Positions 20,774-33,321 of a stretch of DNA of 64,000 nucleotides are shown here, one piece after another. Made by a program: the position numbers and the translations under genes. This stretch comes from Paraconiothyrium sp. Pb-2020. Taxonomy: Eukaryota > Ascomycota > Dothideomycetes > Pleosporales > Didymosphaeriaceae. Below the pieces are notes generated by a model. The model worked only from the letters and a program-made list of their open reading frames with translations. It had not been told where the DNA came from and searched no databases. Where the stretch lies: assembly GCA_022419385.1 (NCBI GenBank), contig JAJUBI010000004.1, positions 496,001 to 560,000 of the forward strand. Direction: 5' to 3'. Positions within the stretch are counted from its first letter, which is position 1. Each line of letters begins with the position of its first letter.

Positions 20774-22348
20774 TTAGATCGACTTGCTCTCATGATTGTT
20801 GCTATTGCCCGCTTTGCTTTCGATTTCGACAGTCTCTTCACCGCTGTCATCAAAGCTTCCATGCTCGACAGTCGATTCGTTGTGTTGCTTCTTTCGCTGT
20901 TCCCTCGTGTGTAGCACCTGTATACCTATGATTGCGAGCAGAGCCGCGATGACCAAACCCCAAGTTGCCGGGAAACCGTATCTGAAGGTCGGAGCCATGG
21001 TCTGCGGAAATATTACTATTGGCAGCCATGCGGCCACAGCATACTGGAAGCCGTTCATACTGCTTATAACAATCGCACGCTCTTCGTTATTGTCGGCGCA
21101 CACCTCATTCGCCCAAGCATAGAAAATCGCCGTCATGAGCTGCACTCCTGTTGTCATAAAAGCGAACATCTTCACTCCCTGACTAGCCGGCCAAAACGCA
21201 AGTATACCATTTGGAATTAACCCATAGATGAGCGGGCATAAGACCAGCGCGAATCGACTGCCTGTATAATCCGAGAGGAAGCCCCAAAGCACGACGCAAA
21301 ACCCGGATATCAGTTTGGATCCCGTCGGTATTAAATTACGATCCACCACCGTGAAGTGTTCGCTCTTTAGCCAAATGCCAAAGTAGTCGCCCGCAGCGCA
21401 CGAGGAGCCGTACAGGACATAGCCAAAAACGAATGCGTACCAACGCCAGCGCGTGAGGATTACCTTGAACGTGGCGATTGTCAGCGGCACTGGTGCAGCC
21501 TTGCCCGCTTCGCGAACGCGCTCAATTGCTAGCTGTTTCTCTTCTTCACTGAGGAACCAGGATTTTGTCGTGTACGGTGTATCTGGTAGAATAAACCATG
21601 TCATAAAGCCTACAGGCACCGTCATACACTGCAAGTGCATTAGTGATCGAGGGTCAATGTCGAGTACTGTGAGATGGTCTTACGCCACAGACAATGTAAA
21701 GCCATCTCCACCCAGCAAGCCCGTGATGTCCGTCCAGGCTTTTGTATACAGCAGCTTGTAAGTACCCTCCAAATGCAGTTCCCACTGGTGCCGTCATATG
21801 GAAGATTGCGATTCGTTTCGCCAACTCTGTCTTCGTGTACCAGCTTCCCAAAACGAATAGCAACGATGGAAAAAAGCTGCTTTCAAAGAAGCCAACCAAG
21901 AAGCGAAACGCGTAAAGCATGTTGACATTTCGTACACCTGCCTGTGCGAAGGTGAATGTTCCCCAGCAAATCTCCATGGCGGCCAGCCAGTATGACGGGC
22001 GTATGTATTGGATGATGATGTTCGATGGGATTTGCATGACAGCGTAGGCAACGGTGTAGCAGGTGACGGCGTATGTGTACTCGTTGCCCAACATTTTCAA
22101 GTCTTCCTGCATTCCTGATACGTAGGCATTGGAGAGGTTTCCTTGGTCGAGGTACTTGAGGAAGAACCCCAAGCAACCTATTGTAAGGATGGAGAAGTCC
22201 AGTTTGCGAAGAAGCTTGCGCTCCTCATGAGACTTGAGGTGGGTATCGGAGTCCCAGATGAAGGAGCGAAACTAACAGCATATTCAGTAGTCGCATAGAC
22301 ATGATGGAGCGCAGGTAGACTTACATTTCTGATGAAAGTTGGCGCCAT
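20774..22348 (-). CDS. MFS permease, anion:cation symporter (allantoate/Dal5-like) family
   Basis: Three exons (22348-22325, 22271-21684, 21628-20774) give 488 aa; an in-frame Met at 22384 would add 12 residues. The N-terminus has RKLLRKLDFSILTIGCLGFF then LKYLDQGNLSNAYVSGM, the hallmark of the ACS/Dal5 group. MQIPSNIIIQYIRPSYWL, RFLVGFFESSFFP and GSWYTKTELAKRIAIF follow. The second half has WLPIVIFPQTMAPTFRYGFP and a hydrophilic C-terminal tail (KKQHNESTVEHGSFDDSG). Twelve hydrophobic spans are expected. Relatives import allantoate, nicotinate, pantothenate or similar organic anions with protons; the substrate here cannot be told. Confidence 0.9.
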
Positions 22349-22384
22349 GATTGCGGTCGAAGTCAACCCTTGAATGGAAGTCAA

Positions 22385-23441
22385 TGCGCGAAAAGGCGAT
22401 GCGGAAGGATTACCTGAGATGTGCGTTTCTTAAAGGCCATCTTGCTGCCTGTCGTGATAGACACTAATCTGCTGCAATGCACGCTGAACGGAGATACAAC
22501 CATAGTAGGTGCACCTTATCAGAGCTTCCCTGGATGCGGGGAGCTGCAAAGCACCTCATGACCGGGATGTGTTCGCACATCGCAGCTATTCGCCACGACT
22601 ACCGACACCGAGCGCACCTCGGATTCAAAAGAATCGTAATTGTAAGGAGTATATACTAGCGTGGCTCTCGTTGGAAGGGCCCGCCTTCACACAGCAGACA
22701 TTGGCGGGTCAAAGATTCGCACCTGGGTAGGTCACGATGCAGGTGTGAACGCTTCGGAACGTCCAGATGTTCTTATCGTGGAGTCGTATGATTGACGCTC
22801 AGTATCTCAAGTCAATGCTTTGATGATGATTCTAGCAAGATACGTGCTGCGGTCACTGTGGTTAAGAGAATACACGCGTGGGTAAGTGATTGGTGGTGCG
22901 GGCGCTGGTGTTAAGGGTCTCGCCCTGCAGCTGTCGCCGCACCCGCTCTCTCGAGACAAGCTCTGCGTGCTGGGCTTGGACAACAAAGAAACGCGTGCGA
23001 TGGATTGCCAGCACAATACCATGGTCCGCCGGATGAGGCGGCAAACCCGCCAAGACTTGAATGCTACCGCGGGCCGGCGCATCTGATGCATGAGCCGCGG
23101 AGGCGTTTTTCGCCCAAGGTCGTCCACCCACGAAGACAGCGCCTCCACGTGCGTCATCTACGCGCATTCACTCCGCCGCCGTGAGCCCCCGTGCAGCTGC
23201 CCTCCCCTCCTGCGACCCCCATTGCGACCCCGCCTGATCCCCCAGTCGCCGCCTTCGCCGCCTCGACGCGCAACAGGGCTTCTTCGCCGCATCTGCGAGA
23301 GCCAATCGCCCGGATACGGCGGCCCACGCGGCTTGTACCACCACCAGCCATTCGTGACGCGTTGGGCGACGCCGTATATGGGCTGCGCACCCGCACCGCT
23401 CTGGCCCGCACAGTTAGACATATAGATACACGAGGCCGACC
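22385..23441. other. divergent promoter region (MFS permease / PAQR gene)
   Basis: About 1 kb separates two divergent starts. The right part (23090-23440) is GC-rich and full of overlapping open frames on both strands, as expected for C-rich leader sequence; none shows a domain. Confidence 0.45.
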
Positions 23442-24974
23442 ATGCCCCGCGCTGCCTCCCGCAACCGCGGCGGCACGAGCACTGCTGTCGCAATGGCTGC
23501 TGAGGGCGACGCTGCCCCCCTGCTGCGTGCGAACCGCGCCTACGGTACTTCTGACGCAGGGGAGCTGCAACCGCCACCGAGACCTTCACGGAGACCCTCG
23601 TCGAGCTTCTTGATCCACGGAGGCACCCCGTGCGTCGATTCCGAGAACTTCCATGCCCTGCTCGGTGGTTTCCTCGCCGAATTGAACTGCAGACTCGACC
23701 GCATAGACTCGTACGGCCAGCTCAAGCTCGACACGGGCGTCGAGTACGCATACTCGACCCTCCTCGCCGTGCGCGAATCATGCTCCAAAATATCTGACGG
23801 CGCCATCGAAGTGGGAAGGAGGCAGGCGGCCGTTTTCGTTGAGACGCTCGAGGGCCGCTATCAGCATGCGCTCGAATCTAAAGAGACGTTGGCGGAGAAG
23901 GTGGTCGAGGGCATGCTTATAGCTGAAGAATGGGTCGCTGACCTCGAAGCCCGCGCCTACGCCTTCCGCGATGCCGGGCTCGAAACCGTGAACCAGGAGC
24001 TCGGCTGGGCCCGTGGCGTTGTCGATGCCGGCCTCCACAAAGCGCACCGCGCGCGGCAGTCCATCGAGCTCAAGATCGACTTCGCAGTGGACCGCGCCCT
24101 CGCTCGTGCAAAAGAGCACGGGCTCATCCGCTACGAAGACCTCCCCGAGCCGTGGCAGGCAAATGAGCATATATTGACGGGCTACCGCTTCTACGACGGC
24201 CACTGGGCCTGTGTCCGTTCAATATTCTGCGGCATCCACAACGAATCCACAAATATATGGACGCACCTCGTGGGTTTCATGGTGATGCTCGGACTCGCCT
24301 TCTACTTCTACCCTCACCACATCAACTTCCACGCCAGCACAACCACCGACATCGTCATCGCAGCCATCTTCTTCTTTGCAGCTTGCAAGTGCCTGCTGTG
24401 CTCTTGCATCATGCACACCATGAACGGCATCAGCCACCAAACCCTCCTCGAGCGCTACGCCTGCATCGACTACACCGGAATCTCCTTGCTGGTAGGCGCC
24501 TCCATCATGACCTTCGAGTACACAGCCTTCTACTGTGAACCACGCAGTCGCTGGGCCTACATGACACTCACCGCCCTCCTCTCCCTCGGCGGCGTCTATC
24601 TCCCCTGGAACCCAACCTTCAACCGCAACGACCTCGCCTGGTTGCGCGTCTCCTTCTACGTCCTCCTCGCCCTCACCAGCCTCCTGCCTTTCTTCCAGCT
24701 CATCTCCCTGTACGGCTTCGAATACACCGCCTCGTTCTACATGCCCGCCGTGCCCTCCATGCTCATCTATTTCGTCGGCGCCGTCATCTACGCGGCGAGG
24801 GTGCCCGAAAGGTGGCTACCAGGGAAATTCGATTACCTAGGCGCGAGCCACAATATCTGGCACGTTGCGGTGCTGTGCGGCATCGTCGCGCACTATTTCG
24901 CCATGCAGGAGATGTTCAGCCAGGCGCATTACCGGAGCCAAGCTCAGTGTCGTGGGCTGCCCGATTTCTCGTAA
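23442..24974 (+). CDS. PAQR-family (adiponectin receptor / Izh3-like) membrane protein
   Basis: A single exon encodes 510 aa. A hydrophilic, probably coiled N-terminal extension of about 215 residues precedes the PAQR core. The core opens with GYRFYDGHWACVRSIFCGIH and carries the three family motifs: HNESTNIWTHLVG, then SCIMHTMNGIS (S-x3-H), then ASHNIWHVAVL (H-x3-H). Seven membrane spans fit. The motif residues form the zinc site of PAQR proteins, which in yeast (Izh family) affect zinc and lipid/sterol balance and may act as ceramidases. The long N-terminal extension matches the Izh3-like subgroup. An alternative start is Met 23493. Confidence 0.88.
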   Translation: MPRAASRNRGGTSTAVAMAAEGDAAPLLRANRAYGTSDAGELQPPPRPSRRPSSSFLIHGGTPCVDSENFHALLGGFLAELNCRLDRIDSYGQLKLDTGVEYAYSTLLAVRESCSKISDGAIEVGRRQAAVFVETLEGRYQHALESKETLAEKVVEGMLIAEEWVADLEARAYAFRDAGLETVNQELGWARGVVDAGLHKAHRARQSIELKIDFAVDRALARAKEHGLIRYEDLPEPWQANEHILTGYRFYDGHWACVRSIFCGIHNESTNIWTHLVGFMVMLGLAFYFYPHHINFHASTTTDIVIAAIFFFAACKCLLCSCIMHTMNGISHQTLLERYACIDYTGISLLVGASIMTFEYTAFYCEPRSRWAYMTLTALLSLGGVYLPWNPTFNRNDLAWLRVSFYVLLALTSLLPFFQLISLYGFEYTASFYMPAVPSMLIYFVGAVIYAARVPERWLPGKFDYLGASHNIWHVAVLCGIVAHYFAMQEMFSQAHYRSQAQCRGLPDFS

Positions 24975-25536
24975 CGTCCTTCACTTTTCCTAGAAACTTT
25001 TTCTTTCTCGTCTTATTTTTATGTCATCAGCGTTGCATTAGAGGGGCTGGCTGCGTGTGTGGGTGCATTTGCATGGAGGGTGGGATGCATGGAGAGGTAC
25101 GGAAGGGTCGTGCATAGAAAGGAAGGGAGAAGGCTGAGCGTGGACACACCTTGGAAGCATGGGTGCGATGGAATGCATAATGTCATCATAGTCCACTTGC
25201 TATCTAGAACAAGAATCCATACAGGAACAACCCGCCATGCTGTGCATTGAACGCCGGTGGTATGTAGCAGCGAAAGTATGCCTGCAAAATGAACCAGAAG
25301 TGAAATGATGAAAGGTTTTCACACCCACACCGATCATGAAGGCATCTCTAGAAGCGATATTGTACAGCGATATGTACAATAAGAATGGAAAGGAAGGCAG
25401 CCGTTACGGGTCGTTCAGTCGTCATCGTGAGACGTATATCGTAACAGTTGCCGCATTACAATGTCAGATACGAAGAGAAAGAGAATGCCGCCACTGAACG
25501 TAGGAAATGTAGAGAGAGGACCAATGTGGGGAGCGA
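24975..25536. other. convergent 3' spacer
   Basis: It lies between the stops of the PAQR gene and the zinc-cluster gene; probably two 3' UTRs. No gene, repeat or RNA seen. Confidence 0.5.
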
Positions 25537-28143
25537 CTATGTCGCATCCTGCAACACGGATGCTCCACCATCGTTCACCTTGAGTATAAGCAACCTCGCA
25601 GCAAGCCGGTCGAAGAAGTAGCTCATGTCGTCTCCTCTCCGCTCCTCGCTCGCTTTCGCCTCCAGATACTCCGGCGTCGCACACCTCACCGCCTCACGGA
25701 TATTCTCAATGAACCTGTCCTCGGGAGGCAACGACGTGCTCTTCGAGTTCCCAGGTCTGAGCCCAGCCTCAGGATCACCCCGCCAGTCCGGACTCAGTCT
25801 CGCATGACAGCCCGAGAAGCAAGCAGAATAGAATTCTAGCAGTTGCCGCACGCCTTCCTCATCGCCTCTGAAGTCACGCTCTTGCTTAGACTGCGAGCGT
25901 ACCATCGGTGTATCGTGGGAGTGATGGTAAGGAAGTTTGGCAGAGTGATATTGGATGCTTTCCACGGTGATGAGAACGACGATGAGCGTAGCAACGGCGA
26001 CGGGCCATTCATGGACTTCGCGGTTTAGAAGTAGTTGCTCGAGGGACAGCAGGATTTCCCTCATGAGTTTGAGTGCCAAAGAAGGCATGATGGAACCAAA
26101 TTGAGATCGGATAAAGCATGGTGTGGGAACCACTCCTTCCGCAATCGACATGGTTGAGCGAACCAACTGCTCAAGGACAGGATCATTTGCGGGTTGGGGG
26201 AGAGTGATGTCTCCACCAACATGGACCAGAACAAGCAGCTTCAATGCTTGCTGCAGTAGCCGCGAGTAAGAAGAGGTGACCGGAAGCAAGCGCCAATACG
26301 CGTATACGTGCCGTAATACCCTAAGCGGCGAGCAGAAAGGAGGGAAAGACCGGAAATGCTGATCAACTAGGAGAGATAGGTGGGTATCCAAGAGGTCCTC
26401 AAGCTTGTCCATCGCATCTGGAGACAAAATGGCAGGCAACACCGCGTGAGTATGAGTCTTGGCTGATGAAGCACTTGGCGGCCAAGAGTACACGGTATGT
26501 TCGTGGAGAAGGCGGCCGTTTGGACCATCAAGATGGATGATGGATACAGGGATATGGAGTAAGGACCCAAAACCGAACGTGATAGGAATCGAATAGGAAC
26601 CGGGGAGCACTTGGTAGTTGCCAAAGTAGGCCTCTACAGGCCTCACACTGGGATGCCAGCCATGGCGTTCTGCTAGGAAGACACGAGCCAGTCCTGAAAC
26701 CAGCCGGTCGCGGCAGGGATGGTTGACGAGGTCACCCTTGAAGTGATCGATGCAAGATTTGCAAGGCGTGCCAGGGTCACACTTCTCCTTGCGTTTCTTG
26801 CAATTCGAACAAGATCCGACGAGTCGCATTAGTGCTGCATGACTGCGCTGTTGAGCAGTCAACGCACCTACACGTCCCCTCTGACGCCGGCGACTACCTT
26901 CCGCCCCCGAAGGGACTAGTCTATGTTGGGTATTTGGTTGATAAGATACCCAGCCAAAGTTTGTCGATGTTGGTGATGGCGAAGCAATCTTGTTGTTTCG
27001 GCTGCGCCGCGGATTCGACAAGCTTCGCGTAAGGAGAGCAGGGCCCGGTGATCGTTGGATCTCGGGAGATTCAGAAAGTACAGGCGGCACTCGCCGAGAC
27101 CAATGTTGGGATTGATGTCTCAAAGATGGATGCCTCTCCATGTACATTCTCGACCGGGTTTCCGAAGGCGAACCTGAGACGCGAATATGCGGTTGAGGAA
27201 TAGTAATCGCTCGTGCTTGATCGAAATGAGGTTGTTGATAGGATGAGTGGTCGCTCCAGGGCCGTGACGAGAAGGTGTTACTAAATCTCTGGGGTCCACT
27301 TTGAGGAATGGGTATCGGCATTGCCCCTGTACCGTCTTCCTGTTGGACCTCTATGATGGGTTCCACCGATGGCTCAACCCAACCACCAACGTTGTCCAAA
27401 GCCTGTGAGTTGTATACGTCAAGGCCGCTAAAGGAATGGGAGGTGCCTGCTACATAGGGATTGAAAATCCCAGATCCAGGAGCAGTCTGGTAAGAGCTGG
27501 ATGAGCCATAGCTGTGAGCGTCGAAGAAAGGTGATGCAGGAGGTATGTACCTAAACGTCGCAAATAACAAGTCAGCTGAAGTTCGAATGAGCTGAGGTGG
27601 GCTTGATAAACAATCCAAAGTCCGAGCAACTCAAAGAGTATTGAGCTCCTTAGTATGTCCAACCACAACGTACCCAGGCGAAAGCATAGACTCGCAGGTC
27701 TCTCTGGAACCCTGATTCGGAATGCCCACTTGCGCCGCCAGGGGTGAAGTGGCTGACGTCGTGTATGAGGGAGAGCCACTCAACCAAGAATGGCCCTGAT
27801 CGAACGAAGACGGTCCTCCAGTGACCGAGGGCGGTCTAGAGGTGACATAATCAAATGAGGAGGGACCATCAAAGACCGACACCGTAGTTGAAGTCTCGCA
27901 GAATTGCTCAGAGACTACGCTCTCCGGAGCATGGGTAGTGGATGAGAAGGAATCACCGCCATATGCGGTGTTGACCGATGTGGGTGCGATACCGACATCG
28001 CCTTGGAACAGCGGGTCATACAACTCGTCGTCCCAGGATATGAGATCCTGCCAGCCCTCTTCGGATGAGAGCTTTTGCGTGAGGGTAGACATCCTTCGAG
28101 CATTCGAGGCCATGTCGGAGGTAGTGTCTGCCGACGATATCAA
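25537..28143 (-). CDS. fungal transcription factor with centrally placed Cys6 zinc cluster
   Basis: Two exons (28143-27674, 27550-25537) join as SPG-YIPPAS into 827 aa. The first 400 residues are Ser/Pro/Thr-rich and low-complexity. A cysteine cluster at about 404-436 reads CSNCKKRKEKC then PGTPCKSC then a final Cys after 11 residues (VNHPC), a Zn2Cys6-like spacing C-x2-C-x6-C-x5-C-x2-C-x11-C with a long last gap. It continues RDRLVSGLARVFLAERHGWHP, then a mostly helical C-terminal half without a recognised MHR motif. It probably binds DNA in the nucleus; target genes are unknown. Met 28110 is an alternative start. Confidence 0.82.
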
Positions 28144-29245
28144 GCCGGAATTTCAGCCACTGGACCGTGTACCTTGGGGTAACGCAGGTCGCAAGGAGCC
28201 TCCAGATCCAATCCGGGGTCGGCCGTGGCGTCCACGGCGAAGATGGATTCGCCGTGATGTCAATTGGACCAAAAGAGCTCGCCTATGATGGCCAAGGCAG
28301 AGGATGCAGGTCGGAGCAAGTGTGTGGCAAGTCGCGTGTTGAACCGACGGCAGCGGGGGCTAGGCACCTGGGAGATGATGGAAACCCACCACCTCGTGCG
28401 GTATCATCCAAAAGAAACAGAGAAACAAAGTGTGAGAGCGAACCAAAACCGCCTCCGTTGACCAAAAGAAAAGATGGCGAGACCGGGGACTGTAATGGTG
28501 AGTTGCACGGCTGAAAATGGTCGAACATATACAAAGAGATGCGTAGCCCCGGTCACTCTAGGATACCTGCGGCTGAAGCAGCGTAGATGCCTTGCGGTTG
28601 CCCTAGGAAGGCTCCGCTCCAGTGGTGAATTGCGGGCTTATCACGTTCTGCGAGAGGTTGTCAAGATGACTGCATGGCATTGAGTAAACGTCGACAGGCT
28701 GTGCGCGCCGTCGCCCGCTGGTCGTGGGCATGGGCGTGGTCGGCAGTGCCCTGTGACTGCGATGGCCTAATCCAGTTCACCGGCAACAACTAGCGGCCAC
28801 GGCTGTCAAATCACCGCGCGGACGTGCACCAGTGCGGGAGCTGCGCATTCGCTGGTGCCGGGCGCTGTCAAGCACCCACCCGGGTGCCGCCAGAGGTGCG
28901 GTGCGGCATTTGTTGCCCACGGAGCAGACGTGCGAATCCACATGAGGAAGGCTTCTGGAAGCTGGCACCCACCCGCTGTGCTCCCTCCTCCGCATCGTGG
29001 CGCAGCCCCCAAGCCCCCCGAAGCCATCCCGCCTCGCGTCATCTCCAAGGAGTGTGCATCGTCACTTTCAGATTCCTCCATCAAGGATTCGAGCAGCTCA
29101 TGAGAGAGCTGGCTGGTATATCTCGACTGAATCTTGTACCCGCTGTTTGTATCATTCGCTCATCTACATTGTCGCAAGAAGCGCTCATGTACAGCACGCC
29201 ATCCATCCATCTACCACGCTGTGCCTCGGATCGGATGAGTGTGAA
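28144..29245. other. upstream region of zinc-cluster gene
   Basis: This 1.1-kb spacer should hold the transcription factor promoter and the 3' end of the AAA gene. Open frames of 60-210 codons occur on both strands across 28824-29450 but overlap each other and the AAA exon and show no domain. Confidence 0.45.
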
Positions 29246-30967
29246 CTACACGCCCCACTCCCACACGCCCGCAGACTTGTTCCGCGCAAGCGGGGCGAAT
29301 GCATCCATGGGACTACGTGCCGCGGAAGCGAACTGTCGCCCTGCGTCAGCACCCTGCGGCGAGGCTGCCTTGTTCCCCCTGCCCTGCAGCCTCATCTTTT
29401 CAAGCATGGGCGTCATTCCTTCGTGTTCAAGAGCAGAAATTGCCTCACCATAGATACGGGGTTGGGGATCAGGGCCCTGGTCACCGTCACCCCCATCATC
29501 GCCCATCTCATTGCGCAGGATCTTGACCTGCGACTTGAACGCTCGCCAAAACTCGTATTTGTCGAGCGGGTCGTCCTCATCGCTTGCTTCATTATTGACA
29601 GATTCATCGTCCTCATCGTCGCCGTCGTGGGCCCGCGCCAACTCGAGGAGGGTCGCTACGAAAGCTTCCTTCAAATATGCGAAGGAGAAGTCATCAGTGA
29701 TGCCCGCAATCGCTTCGCACAGTTTGCTTGGGAAATCAATGCTCTTCTTGTTCTTCAGCTTGTGTCTCCAATATTGAGCTAATACGGTCAGCTTCACTAT
29801 CAGAACCAGGAACAGCAGAGCCGCATACCATATTGAGCTCTCTCGTCCTTGTTCGGCAGCGGGAACAGATACTTGCGGTCGAACCTTGAGGGTCGCTTGG
29901 AGAGCCCCGGATCCAGCTCGTCCAGGTGATTTGTCGTCGCGATCATGAGAATGCCATCATTGTTCTCCAGTCCGTCCACCTCGTTGAAGAAGTAGCTTCG
30001 CGTATTCTTGGTGACAATCGTGTCGATGTCCTCCAGCACCAACATACAAGGTGTCATGGATCTCGCCATCTGAAAGACCTGCCTGATATTCCAGGGGAAC
30101 GGTGCACTCTTCACGTACAAGGTCACGACTGGCTGCTTGCGCTCCTGGACCGTATGCATGAGAGCTTTCAGGGAGACAGTTTTGCCGTTGCCAACAGGGC
30201 CGTGAAAGATCAGACCACGTTTCCATGGAACGCCATATTCGCGATAGATGTCTTCGTTATCGAAGAACTTGTTCGCAACTTGGGTCAAAGCCTTCTTCAT
30301 CTTGGGATCTAGAATGACATCCTCCCACTTGGCTTTCTTGACTTCGTTCCAAAGCTTGGTCGATCTCTCCCAGAAGCTGTCGTAGACGTATATGGCTGGC
30401 TCTTCCTTGATAAGCCAGGCGCCAATCGTGGACAGAAGCCGATTAACCACGGATGAGTGCGAAGTTGCAGTCTCACTACCCTGCGGTTCTTTCAGAACAT
30501 ACTGAACCGAGGACAAGCCATAGATGATCGAGTACAGAATGAATTGCTCGTTGTTCCAGGTATAGTTGTACTTCCCGTAGAAGGTTAGGTCGGTAAGATG
30601 GCCAGATCCACCCTGCACAAGTACCCAAGGATTAGCAACCGCTCGCGTGGTTGGGTTAACAGCGCAACACGGAACAACGCACTCTGTGAGAAGGCCCTAC
30701 AAAGCCTGTCCAGCGGATGACAGGTTCGGTGTCATTGTCTAATTCGGCTTGGGCGTAGCCTGCGGCGGCAAACTGAAGAAGATTGACGTTGTTGCCAGGC
30801 ACGCTCGTAACGGTCAACTCCGGGTGCTTCTCTCGCAAAGCTGTAACGACTTGCACGTCGGGATCGAAGCCCTTGCCATTCAGCAATTGCCGATAGTCGG
30901 GAAACAACTGCGGGGGGTTATGCGAGCCTTCGTTCTCGATGAGGGTGAAGTCGTCTGCGGATGCCAT
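29246..30967 (-). CDS. BCS1-like AAA+ ATPase
   Basis: Three exons (30967-30683, 30612-29829, 29778-29246) give about 533 aa. The AAA module has Walker A GPVGNGKT (about 233-240), Walker B MLVLEDID, a sensor-like IATTNHLDELDPGL and arginine-finger segment RPSRFDRKY, as in the Bcs1 clade. No N-terminal transmembrane segment like that of mitochondrial Bcs1 is evident; it begins MASADDFTLIENEG. The region after the AAA core carries a strongly acidic stretch (HDGDDEDDESVN, SDEDDPLDKYEFW) and a variable tail. Fungi have several such BCS1-like ATPases of unknown duty. The first donor (GTGCGT at 30682) is less certain than the second. Confidence 0.85.
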
Positions 30968-32000
30968 CTTCGGTCTGATGGTTTGTAGAGTATGCAGAGT
31001 GTTTGGTTATGATCGAAACAACTGTTTGGACTCTCAGGCAACAGCCTTGAGCTTTACTAGAGTAGTTTCGCGTCGACGCTGCGGCGCTGTGATTGGCTTG
31101 TGGGGAGGATGGAGACACTGCCCCAGAGCTTCAGGTGCGACGATGACGTCTGGTGTTTCACTCTCGGACACGGGTGGGAGGCCTTGGGTGTGATGTGCAG
31201 AACACAACCGCGTCGAGATGCTGCAGGACGAGGAATTGAGCGATGACCGCAAAGCACCTTCAAAGGATGTCTTGCGTGGTGGAGGCCGTGAAGAAAGTGT
31301 TATGGTGCGAGGTACCGGGCACTGGTGCGGAGAAGGCAATATCGGAGGCGTCGTACCTTCCCGATCCTCTCACGCCCGTCGATACGGCACATGTGGCCTC
31401 AGGAGAAGGTGCGCGTGCAGTCCTCGAGTGGACGTGCTTCGGCCATGGACACGGAATGCAAGCGCGCCCGCAATGCCTGGAGAGACTCGCCGTGCTGTCC
31501 GTTGCGGACAAGGTTGCGAGGGCCGTGGTCGGGCTGACTAACGGCGAGTCTCCGACACGCTCGTCCATGTGGGCTTTCACATGCAACGGGCATCCGCATA
31601 CCAACGTGAACGAGAGCGCGTGCGTCTCAACGGTATGCGAACGCTTGGCCTGTCAACCATATAATGCCCCCCTCACTGTGACCCGCGTGTTCCGTCCATC
31701 AATCTGCGAGCTGTGAGCCCGCAAACACTCGCAGACGCGCCAAGCGGTCAAGCGTTGTGAAGTCTGGCCGTTCACGTGTCGGCTGACCCTGGGCGAATTC
31801 ATTTGGCGACCATCGATTCCACCTACGATCCAAGCAGCAATTGACCGCGGGGCGAGCGGGGGTGCAGCGCTCCGTATTTGTTCATCTTCTTCCTTCAGCA
31901 GCCCATCTTTATAACCTACTTCTTGTAATTGCGCCATCCTCCAGCATATCCGACACTTTGCTCTCGCACGGCGCGGAACGTCGGAACTAGCAGAAGCGAC
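30968..32000. other. divergent promoter region (BCS1-like / INSIG genes)
   Basis: About 1 kb between two divergent starts. Overlapping open frames (31034-31937) run on both strands without recognisable domains; I call no gene. Confidence 0.45.
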
Positions 32001-33321
32001 ATGGCCGAAGACCCTTTAACCACAAGCTCGACACAGCAACCGCCCATCTATCGTCCCATACCTCGCCGCAACTTCTCCACACAGACAGAGACTTCAGACT
32101 CGCCCGCACACGCTTTCATCCCGTCAACCCCACCCGGCATCGCAGAGACCCAGAACCGCCCTTCGGATTTCCTTGCGCAGCTCAATGCGCGCCTGCTGCG
32201 AACATACAACGCGGGCCTCAATCTCAATGAGGATGCAGAGGCAGAAGGAGCGCCCCCGCCGCGGAACAAAAGTCTCATGAACTTGACCAAGAGCACGCTT
32301 TTTGGAATCTACGACGACGATGACAGCACACCAGTGGAGCAGAGCGTCCCGGAGACGCCCTGGGGGACGGGCACAGAGACACCTGGAAGGAAATGCTCAG
32401 GCGCAAACAGATGGGATAGTGGCACACATAGCCCTGCTCTAGGCCTGACCATGCAGCCGCGCAGGAAAATTGCCAATAGCAATATTGAAGCACCACCATC
32501 ACCATCTGCCAGACACGGTCCAAGGCCACAGAGGAAGGGTGTATGGAAATACACTGTGTCTCTAGGAAAACTAGCAGCGTTGTTCCTCTTTGGCGTCACC
32601 TACGGCGTCATTGTCAGCCACCTGCATGACACCAGGGAATTGGCCGCCGTGAGGGTGGAAGGCGTAGACCGAGGGAACTGGGCGTATCTTACAAGCTGGG
32701 GCATCGCCGGCCTTGTCCTGGGCAGTTGCTTGCCATATGTCGAACTTACGTGGGGCGGACAGACATCGAAAGGCCTTGAAGAGGAGTGTGCATTGGACCA
32801 AGAGAACGAAACGAGCTTCAGCGAGCAGTGGAACGACATAGTGCGGAGCGTGGGCGCTTTTCTGGCAATAGCATTCGCCATTGTCAGTATTCAATTGCAC
32901 TTACCCCTGGAATCCAGCTAACAAACTACAGCGTAAGCTGCCCTGGCAATCCACTCTTCAGCTAACCCTCACGCTCGCCCTCGTCAACCCCGCTCTTTGG
33001 TACATTCTCGACCGTACCAAGCCCGGCTTCTCATACTCCCTCCTTGTAACATCCATCCTGACGTCATTCATCTTCCTCTCGGACCCCGACATTCTTCCTT
33101 CGCCCTCCCTACCAGCCACGGTCAATGGCACGCACGTACCATCGGCCGCGCGATTGCACGGTCAGCAAGACATGTTTGTTGGCGTAATTAGCTACGACAC
33201 GCTAGCTGTGGTGACTTGGGTGGGCAGTGTGCTGTTCTGCAGTTGCGTGTGCTTTGGGAGTATTGGCCGACGCCTGGCCGTGTGGGATCATAGCGAATTG
33301 GGCAAGAAGAGATTGATCTGA
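32001..33321 (+). CDS. INSIG-domain ER membrane protein
   Basis: Two exons (32001-32882, 32932-33321) give 423 aa; the splice joins AFAI-RKLPWQS in frame. The N-terminal 190 residues are polar and Pro/Ser/Thr-rich. The INSIG core follows: LAALFLFGVTYGVIVSHLHD, WAYLTSWGIAGLVLGSCLPYV, VRSVGAFLAIAFAIRKLPWQ, LTLALVNPALWYILDRTKPGF and two further spans. INSIG/Nsg1 proteins sit in the ER and stabilise HMG-CoA reductase or hold back sterol-regulatory factors. The ORF opens at 31929, but Met 32001 (MAEDPLTTSS) is the more natural start. Fungal INSIGs often carry such a long N-terminal tail. Confidence 0.88.

Noticed and set aside
23154..23613. Several long overlapping open frames in GC-rich sequence before the PAQR gene
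   Set aside because: They overlap on both strands, have biased Arg/Pro/Ala content and no domain; typical of GC-rich noncoding or leader sequence.
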